Notes under the pieces: model-generated
The model's input: the letters and a program-made list of their open reading frames with translations, nothing else
Database searches by the model: none
Told to the model about the DNA's origin: nothing
From: QNFN01 sp964195335
GTDB taxonomy: Bacteria > Pseudomonadota > Gammaproteobacteria > QNFN01
Length of the DNA: 21,496 nt
Direction of reading: 5' to 3'
Assembly (NCBI GenBank): GCA_964195335.1
Contig: CAXMPC010000132.1
Span: forward strand, 1-21,496
Position numbers and translations under genes: made by a program
Shown here: positions 16,482 through 21,496 of the stretch, one piece after another
Layout of the letters: each line of letters starts with the position of its first letter
How positions within the stretch are numbered: the stretch's first letter is position 1

Positions 16482-18050
16482 TCACTGAGCCTTGGTTGCG
16501 GATGGCGAATCGGTGGCGCGGCCTTCGGGCAGCGGCGTGGTGAGCAACTCACCCCAGTCGGTGCGCTGCTGCATTGTTTCGCGGTCGTCGACTGGAATCC
16601 ACTGCGTTACCGGAGTGTCCGTCCAGCCGCCACCCAGCGCCTTGTAGAGGGCGACGATGGCACTGACATGACTGCTCTGGTTGAGCAGGAGGCGTTCATC
16701 CTGGGAGACCGCCGCGCGCTGTGCGTCGAGTACGCGCTGGAAGTCTGCGTAGCCTTCCTGGTAGCGCGAGTTGGCCAGTTCCAGGGCACGCCTCGAAGCC
16801 TGCACGCTCTCATCAAGCAGATCCTGCTGCTCTTTTGTCTTGACGAGGCTTACCAGGGCATCATCGATTTCGCGCGCCGCCTGCAACACGTTCTGTTGAT
16901 AACCCACGATCAACTGCTGCAGTCTGGAGTCCTGCACACGGATGTTGTTGGCGATACGCCCGTGGTCGAAAACATTCCAGGTCAGCGCCGGGCCCAAACC
17001 GAGCGTGCCGACATCGGGGCTGCCGCTTACTGAACTGCCCGACCAGCCTATCGACCCCAGCAGCGAGATCGCCGGGTAGTAGTCGGCTTCCGCGATACCG
17101 ATCTGCGCCGATTGCGCGGCCACCTGCCAGGCGGCGAGACGCACGTCTGGACGACGCAGCATCAAGTTCGCCGGGATGGCCTCCACGGTCGCATTGTTGA
17201 TGGCAGGCAGGCGGTCGAATGGGCCATTGAGTTCGGCCAACTCGCCGGGCGGTCGGCCTAGCAGGACGCCAAGGGAATTGCGCACCTGGGTGAGCGTGAT
17301 CTCCAACTCGGGGATGGCCGACAGCGTGGTGATGTACTGGGTCTTCGCCTGCTGGACGTCGAGTTCCGAATTCTGACCGCTTTCGTAGAGCCGGGTGGTG
17401 ATCTCGTAACTGCGCTTCTGGATCTTGGCGTTGTCCCGGGCGATGGTGATCCGCAGCTGGGTGGTGCGGTAGGCGTAGTAGAGGTCGGCCACCTGCGCGG
17501 CGAGCAGGACCTGCACGTCCTGCTGGTTGGCAACGGAGGCGAAGAAGGCGGCGTCGGCGGACTCGATACCGCGCTTGAAGCGGCCCCAGAAATCGAGTTC
17601 CCAGCCCAGGCTGAAGCCCGCCTGGTAGCTGCCCAGGCTGTCGCTGCTGTTACCCAGGGCGCCACCGCTCTGACTGCTGTTGACGTAGGCCACCGCCCCG
17701 TTCACCTGCTGTACCTGCGGGTAGAGACTGCTGCCGGCGATCCCCAGGAGGGCGCGGCTTTCGAGAATGCGCAGGCCGGCGATGCGCAGCGTGGGGCTGT
17801 CCTGCCTGGCCGCCTCGATCAGGCTGTTCAGCGCGGGATCCTGCAGGAGCTGCCACCAGAATTCGAGGTCAACCTCGCTGCCGGTCTGCTCGGTCATAGG
17901 CGTCGATGGCTGCCAGTCCCGCACCCAGTCCACCTCCGGTTCCTGGTAGTCGGGGCCGAGGGTGGTGCAGGCGCCGAGCAGCAACGCGCCACAGAGCACG
18001 ATCAGACGCCCGACCACAGGACCGAAAGGAGTTCGCACGGAGCCGTTCAA
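16482..18050 (-). CDS. NodT-family outer-membrane efflux lipoprotein
   Basis: The protein, up to 522 residues, has a hydrophobic signal ending in the lipobox LLGAC with Cys28, followed by TTLGPDYQEPEV, typical of NodT/OprM factors. Later stretches such as SLGWELDFWGRFKRGIESADA, RPDVRLAAWQVAAQSAQIGIAEADYYPAISL and the second-repeat LANSRYQEGYADFQRVLDAQ match the family. It forms the trimeric outer-membrane channel of a tripartite exporter. The start is uncertain: the upstream-most choice is a TTG overlapping the AI-2E gene stop (TTGA), and in-frame GTG codons at residues 5 and 12 are alternatives, none with a clear ribosome site. Coupling to the preceding gene would explain this. Confidence 0.9.
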   Translation of the reverse strand: MNGSVRTPFGPVVGRLIVLCGALLLGACTTLGPDYQEPEVDWVRDWQPSTPMTEQTGSEVDLEFWWQLLQDPALNSLIEAARQDSPTLRIAGLRILESRALLGIAGSSLYPQVQQVNGAVAYVNSSQSGGALGNSSDSLGSYQAGFSLGWELDFWGRFKRGIESADAAFFASVANQQDVQVLLAAQVADLYYAYRTTQLRITIARDNAKIQKRSYEITTRLYESGQNSELDVQQAKTQYITTLSAIPELEITLTQVRNSLGVLLGRPPGELAELNGPFDRLPAINNATVEAIPANLMLRRPDVRLAAWQVAAQSAQIGIAEADYYPAISLLGSIGWSGSSVSGSPDVGTLGLGPALTWNVFDHGRIANNIRVQDSRLQQLIVGYQQNVLQAAREIDDALVSLVKTKEQQDLLDESVQASRRALELANSRYQEGYADFQRVLDAQRAAVSQDERLLLNQSSHVSAIVALYKALGGGWTDTPVTQWIPVDDRETMQQRTDWGELLTTPLPEGRATDSPSATKAQ

Positions 18051-19177
18051 TCCGATGCAGGCGCCATTTCGTCATCATCCGGGACGGCTGACTCGATTTC
18101 CGGAGGGTCATTTTCGGCGACCCAGGCCATGAAGAGCTGGTAGCCGACTGCCAGCACCACGGCACCGATGAACAGGCCGATGATGCCGGCATAGACCATG
18201 CCACCGATGGCCCCGAGGAGGATGACCGGCATCGGCGCATCGACACCACGGCCGAGCAAGACCGGCTTGAGGAAATTGTCGGCGAGCGTGGCTACCAGCA
18301 GGTAAGCGGTGATGACGGCGTTGCTCAGAGTCGAATCACCACTCCACCAGATGTAGGCGATGACCGGGAACGAGATGATCAAGGCTGGAAGCTGCATGAT
18401 CGCGATCAGCAGAACGAGCAGGGCCAGGATTCCCGCCCCCGGCACGCCGGCCCAGAGGAAGCCGATGCCGAGCAGGATCGCCTGGATGGCGGCCACCCCG
18501 AGGACCCCCGAGGCCACGGAACGGGTGGTTGCGGTGGAGAGCGCGTGGATCCGACCGCCCTTGTCTGGTCCCGCCAGGCGATCGATGATCCGGCGAAAGG
18601 CGCGACTGCCTGACTCACCGTAGGCCATCATCATTCCGGCAACGATCAGGGCGACGAGAAACAGGGCCACTGCCCCTGCCGTGTCCGCTGCTTTATCGAG
18701 CAGCCACTCGGAAAAGTTCTTCAGCTGTGGCTGCAACTTTTTCAGCTCACCAGGCAGGTCCTGGGCCGCTGAATTCCACAGCGCGTAGACCTTCTCTCCA
18801 ACCACGGGCCACTCAGCAACCGAGGGTGCCGGTGGCTTGACCTTGACCTCGTTGTTCTTGAACGCGGTGTTGACCTTATGGATATGGCCAGCGAAGGAAC
18901 TTCCGAGCATCACGGTAGGGGTGCCGATCAGGAACAGGCCACTGAGCACCAGGATCGTGGCCGCCCGGCCCTGCCGTTTACCTATACGGTTCGCAATCAG
19001 CTGATGCAGTGGATAGAGCGTCACGGCAAGGATCAACGCCCATAGAAGCAGATTGAGGAATGGGTCGATAACCCGCGCGCACCAGACGACAAGAATTGCG
19101 ATGACGCCGACACGGATAAAGACATCCACCAGTTCTTTGGAGAGTATCTTGCCAACTTGAGATTCGTCCTGCTGCAT
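18047..19177 (-). CDS. AI-2E family (TqsA/YdiK-type) membrane transporter
   Basis: From the ATG at 19177 the protein has 376 residues with a two-helix start, a soluble loop and a six-helix C-terminal block. The family signature is clear in LADNFLKPVLLGRGVDAPMP and then VILLGAIGGMVYAGIIGLFIG. The family includes the autoinducer-2 exporter TqsA, but most members have other or unknown substrates, some cation-proton antiporters, so the name should not be read as proof of quorum signalling. GGAG lies 10 bases before this ATG; a TTG at 19228 would add 17 unsupported residues. It is the first gene of the five-gene run, and its stop overlaps the next start. The acidic C-terminus is low-complexity. 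Confidence 0.88.
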   Translation of the reverse strand: MQQDESQVGKILSKELVDVFIRVGVIAILVVWCARVIDPFLNLLLWALILAVTLYPLHQLIANRIGKRQGRAATILVLSGLFLIGTPTVMLGSSFAGHIHKVNTAFKNNEVKVKPPAPSVAEWPVVGEKVYALWNSAAQDLPGELKKLQPQLKNFSEWLLDKAADTAGAVALFLVALIVAGMMMAYGESGSRAFRRIIDRLAGPDKGGRIHALSTATTRSVASGVLGVAAIQAILLGIGFLWAGVPGAGILALLVLLIAIMQLPALIISFPVIAYIWWSGDSTLSNAVITAYLLVATLADNFLKPVLLGRGVDAPMPVILLGAIGGMVYAGIIGLFIGAVVLAVGYQLFMAWVAENDPPEIESAVPDDDEMAPASD

Positions 19178-19446
19178 GGCGGCTGTTCTCCATATATCCT
19201 TAGGTGTGAAACGGGATCCCGAGCTCAATCATCTCAGGTGTCAGCACACAGCCACCATGACGAAAGGCAATAGTCCAGGAGGGTATCTCAGGGCCGTGGA
19301 TCAACACGCGCCAAGGCAGACATGCGAGGCCTGGCTTGAGACATTTCCGCTCCATGGATTACGCCCCAGGGGCTGGTTACCAAATGCAGTGCGACGATTT
19401 CACACCAGCTTAGTCCACAGGACTGATCATACGGTGAATTCGGCTC

Positions 19447-19474
19447 CTGACTCTCAATATTCACTTGATATTAT
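19447..19474 (+). promoter_or_regulatory. Candidate extended -10 promoter of the glycosyltransferase gene
   Basis: CTGACT (19447-19452) and TGATATTAT (19466-19474, extended -10 with TATTAT) are 16 bases apart in the most AT-rich part of the gap. Transcription would start near 19481 and give a leader of about 275 bases before the ATG at 19758. Consensus matching only. Confidence 0.4.
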
Positions 19475-19506
19475 TGCACTTATTACGCAGAACAGGCTGG
19501 TAGTGT

Positions 19507-19522
19507 CTTGAGGTTTCTCAAG
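19507..19522 (+). terminator. Perfect 6-bp hairpin in the glycosyltransferase leader
   Basis: CTTGAG and CTCAAG pair perfectly around GTTT. It lies about 25 bases after the proposed transcription start. No T-run follows, so its role, regulatory or structural, is open. Confidence 0.35.
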
Positions 19523-19597
19523 GGAGCCTTCCTGTCCCCCGGTAACCAGCAAGTCGCCAGCACCAGAAGCGCGTCATGATCCAGTTTTGGACACCGT

Positions 19598-19662
19598 GGG
19601 GCACTCCTGCATCACAAGTGCCCCCAAATACGCACCCTCGAGGTCCATGTGCGGTTGTGATG
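19598..19662 (+). promoter_or_regulatory. Two interlocking inverted repeats, possible RNA pseudoknot
   Basis: GGGGCAC (19598-19604) and GTGCCCC (19618-19624) are a perfect 7-bp stem. Its loop contains CATCACAA (19610-19617), which is perfectly complementary to TTGTGATG at 19655-19662. A third stem, CGCAC/GTGCG (19631-19635 and 19649-19653), sits inside the second. The first two stems together have H-type pseudoknot topology. The element is about 95 bases before the glycosyltransferase start. By-eye pairing only; it matches no riboswitch I know. Confidence 0.35.
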
Positions 19663-19757
19663 AAAAATGGTCAGCCACACCAGGCTGGAGTGATCCGTGG
19701 TCTATATTTTCTCTAGTGACCGTGGTCATCACCGGTAACGATTTCGCCTGAACCCTG

Positions 19758-21014
19758 ATGCGCATTATTTTCATCAATCGTTATTTCCATCCCGATCACT
19801 CGGCGACGAGCCAGTTTCTTACCGACCTCGCTTTTCACTTTGTCGCCCAGAAGGTCGCCGTGACGGTGATCGCGTCGACGCAATACAACGAAGAACCCGA
19901 GGCCAACTTGCCTGCCACGGATTCGGTGTGCGGGGTCAACGTGATTCGCGTGGCCGGAAGCCGCTTCGATCTTGATGGGCAGTTGAAACAAGCGCTCGAC
20001 TACCTGGCCTTCTGCCACGGCGTTTACAAGACGCTGTCAGACCTGGTCCAGGAGGGCGATGTCGTGATCGCCGGGACCGACCCGCCTCTGCTCTCCGTCG
20101 TCTGTGGCTGGATTGCGCGTCGCCGTGGTGCCGGCGTGGTGAACTGGCTGCATGACTTCTTCCCCGAGGTGACGGTGGGGGTCGGACCACGTCTGCCCGG
20201 ATTCATCGTCAGCGCCCTACGGCGTATCCGGGACAGATCTCTGTGCCAGGCGGGTGCCAACGTGGTGCTTTCGGAAGCCATGGCCGACCGGGCTCGGACG
20301 GCCGGCGTTCGCCAGGAGCGGGTTCACGTCATCGGCCACTGGGGGCTGGCCGGAGTTGATGCTGGTAAACCGGTGGCCGCAACAGCGCTGCGCACCAAGT
20401 GGAAACTCGGCGCGCGGTTTGTCGTCGGCTACTCGGGCAGCCTGGGTCCGACCCACGATCGCGAAACCCTTCTTAGTGGCATAGAAAAAACGGTTCATAC
20501 CGGGGATCCGGACCTGGCCTGGCTGTTCGTGGGCAGCGGCGAGGGCATGCGGCTGTTGCATGGATCGGTGCCGATGCGCGCCGTGGACGGGGTGCATTTC
20601 CAGGACCACCTGCCGCTGGGTCAGCTGGCCCAGGGACTGGCGGTACCGGACCTACACCTGGTCAGCATGCTCCCCTCGCTGGAGGGCCTGGTCTACCCGA
20701 GCAAACTCGTGGGCATCCTCGCAGCGGGCAAACCGGTGGTGTTCGTGGGCGCCAAGGACGGGGAGATCGGCTCGATGCTGACCAAGGAAGGGTGCGGCAT
20801 CGCGGTGCAAAGCGGGGATAAGGAAGGTCTTGCAGCGGCCATAGCGCAACTGCGTGCGATCCCGGATTCACGTGCCGACATGGGGCGGCGGGCCCGGGTC
20901 CTCTACGAGCGGCAGTTCGCTCGAGATCCGGCGCTGGCGGCGTGGACGGCACTTTTGGCGTCAGTCGCGCGGAGTGCTCAAGCGCAGGCTGAGTCCCCAA
21001 GTCGCACCGATTGA
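19758..21014 (+). CDS. Family 4 glycosyltransferase, WcaI/WbuB-like
   Basis: The 418-residue protein begins MRIIFINRYFHPDHSATSQ, the usual start of WcaI/WbuB-type GT4 enzymes. The acceptor half contains GTDPPLLSVVCGWIARRRG and NWLHDFFPEV. The nucleotide-sugar half contains GYSGSLGPTHD, FVGSGEGM, HFQDHLPLGQL and LPSLEGLVYPSKLVGILAAGKPVV, where the conserved Glu of the donor site is visible. Such enzymes transfer a sugar to lipid-linked intermediates of surface polysaccharides at the inner face of the cytoplasmic membrane. It appears complete. It stands alone, without other polysaccharide genes, and the ribosome site is weak (ATG at 19758). Confidence 0.9.
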   Translation: MRIIFINRYFHPDHSATSQFLTDLAFHFVAQKVAVTVIASTQYNEEPEANLPATDSVCGVNVIRVAGSRFDLDGQLKQALDYLAFCHGVYKTLSDLVQEGDVVIAGTDPPLLSVVCGWIARRRGAGVVNWLHDFFPEVTVGVGPRLPGFIVSALRRIRDRSLCQAGANVVLSEAMADRARTAGVRQERVHVIGHWGLAGVDAGKPVAATALRTKWKLGARFVVGYSGSLGPTHDRETLLSGIEKTVHTGDPDLAWLFVGSGEGMRLLHGSVPMRAVDGVHFQDHLPLGQLAQGLAVPDLHLVSMLPSLEGLVYPSKLVGILAAGKPVVFVGAKDGEIGSMLTKEGCGIAVQSGDKEGLAAAIAQLRAIPDSRADMGRRARVLYERQFARDPALAAWTALLASVARSAQAQAESPSRTD

Positions 21015-21085
21015 TGGAACACGGGCTGAGCTCAATGCCCAGGGTGTCTTGTGACTGAAACTGGAAGCTGGAGCACGATCATCCC

Positions 21086-21098
21086 TCACTGGCAGTGA
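21086..21098. repeat. Perfect 13-bp palindrome in the gap after the glycosyltransferase
   Basis: TCACTG and CAGTGA flank a single G. The outer bases ATCATCCC and GGGATGGT nearly pair as well. It lies in the 154-bp gap between two convergent genes, so it may act as an end-of-transcript structure. No T-run is visible. Confidence 0.3.
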
Positions 21099-21168
21099 AG
21101 AAGTAGCTCGGGATGGTGCGGCACCACTACAAATGTTGGACTCAGGCGGTTTGTGACAACGTATTAAA

Positions 21169-21496
21169 TCAGTGCACTGTGCAGACCATGCACGGATCGT
21201 ACGACCGCACCACATGGTAGACCGCTGCCGAAGGATCCTCTTCTCCAGACACCGTACCAACCAGGGCTTGTTCCTGCGGCCCGGCCACCCCGGCCGCGTC
21301 GCGTGGCGAAAAATTCCGTGTGGTCGACGCGACGATCTGGTAACCGGCTATCTCACCGTAGCCCTTGCGCTGGATCAGGTCGGCCAGTTGACGCCCGAGA
21401 TCGTCGTCGAGGAAGCTGGTGATCCGCTCCACGCGGCTGTCCGTCCTCTGCCAGGAAGTTGCCTTCAGTCAACGTAAGGTCACGGCATGGACGCCT
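21169..21496 (-). pseudogene. C-terminal end of a [NiFe]-hydrogenase large subunit, frame interrupted
   Basis: On the minus strand 21432-21169 encodes 87 residues containing GYQIVASTTRNFSPRD, VAGPQEQALVGT and the end HVVRSYDPCMVCTVH. DPCxxCxxH is the C-terminal Ni-Fe ligand motif of hydrogenase large subunits, and the preceding stretches match the usual YQxxxPTTWNxxPRD and GPxExALxGT regions. The reading frame stops directly after the motif His, so there is no maturation peptide. Upstream, the same frame meets TGA at 21471-21469, 12 codons before the first GTG. Another frame is open from the right edge to about 21357, so a frameshift near 21432 is possible. The usual GxLGHW segment before the YQ motif is not seen. 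Either a decayed copy or a short separate unit; the window edge prevents a decision. Confidence 0.7.

Larger units (their letters stand above)
19178..19757. other. Long non-coding gap with hairpins between divergent genes
   Basis: I see no convincing gene in these 580 bases. A 111-codon plus-strand frame (19176-19511) resembles no family and overlaps the divergent start. The stretch is poorer in GC than its surroundings, most of all at 19455-19490. It must hold the promoter of the AI-2E operon on the minus strand, which I cannot place, and that of the glycosyltransferase on the plus strand. The palindrome CGGGATCCCG lies at 19212-19221. Separate entries describe the promoter candidate and hairpins. 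Confidence 0.6.

Noticed and set aside
18047..19177. Quorum-sensing (AI-2) system suggested by the AI-2E transporter
   Set aside because: The family name is misleading; no luxS, lsr or related gene is in the window, and the operon context is export.
19490..19510. Sequence resembling the ops element (GGCTGGTAGTGT) before the glycosyltransferase
   Set aside because: It differs from GGCGGTAGCGT by an inserted base and a substitution, and no long polysaccharide operon follows.
19176..19511. 111-codon plus-strand frame in the long gap
   Set aside because: No family resemblance, a biased and irregular composition, and its start overlaps the divergent AI-2E gene start.
19570..19600. Possible insertion-sequence remnant in the long gap
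   Set aside because: No transposase fragment, terminal repeats or target duplication could be made out.

Overview
The window is about 21.5 kb of GC-rich DNA with tightly packed genes and several overlapping or adjacent start and stop codons. It looks like the chromosome of a Gram-negative proteobacterium. Outer-membrane efflux lipoprotein, RND transporter, LapD-type receptor and [NiFe]-hydrogenase sequences together suggest a gammaproteobacterium, but nothing seen fixes the genus. No rRNA, tRNA, CRISPR array or intact insertion sequence was seen.

Layout, left to right. (1) 1-4275, plus strand: the tail of an unrecognised gene, then a periplasmic solute-binding protein followed 47 bp later by a hybrid histidine kinase. 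No permease or ATPase gene is present, so the binding protein may feed a signal to the kinase. (2) 4290-6203, minus strand and convergent with the kinase: a LapD-like inside-out c-di-GMP receptor with decayed GGDEF and EAL sites. (3) 6321-11224, minus strand: a TetR regulator, periplasmic adaptor and RND pump, in that transcription order. Matching arrays of TGAC/GTCA half-sites lie at the tetR promoter and in front of the adaptor gene. (4) 11321-12076 minus and 12190-13716 plus: a class I SAM methyltransferase divergent from a UxaA-family altronate dehydratase. (5) 13795-19177, minus strand: five packed genes transcribed as AI-2E family transporter, NodT-type outer-membrane factor, HlyD-type adaptor, DUF2955/FUSC-like membrane protein and a small TxGYGD ion channel. 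(6) 19178-19757: a long non-coding gap with a candidate promoter and several hairpins, then a WcaI-like family 4 glycosyltransferase at 19758-21014. (7) 21169 to the right edge, minus strand: the C-terminal end of a [NiFe]-hydrogenase large subunit that stops exactly at the last ligand-motif histidine and has an in-frame stop upstream.

The common theme is the cell envelope: signal input (binding protein plus kinase, LapD), two export systems, an ion channel and surface polysaccharide synthesis. The least ordinary parts are the binding-protein/kinase pair beside an orphan lapD, the five-gene export operon that includes an ion channel, the phased TetR half-site array, and the hydrogenase end with no maturation peptide. 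All family assignments come from reading protein motifs by eye. No database search was possible.
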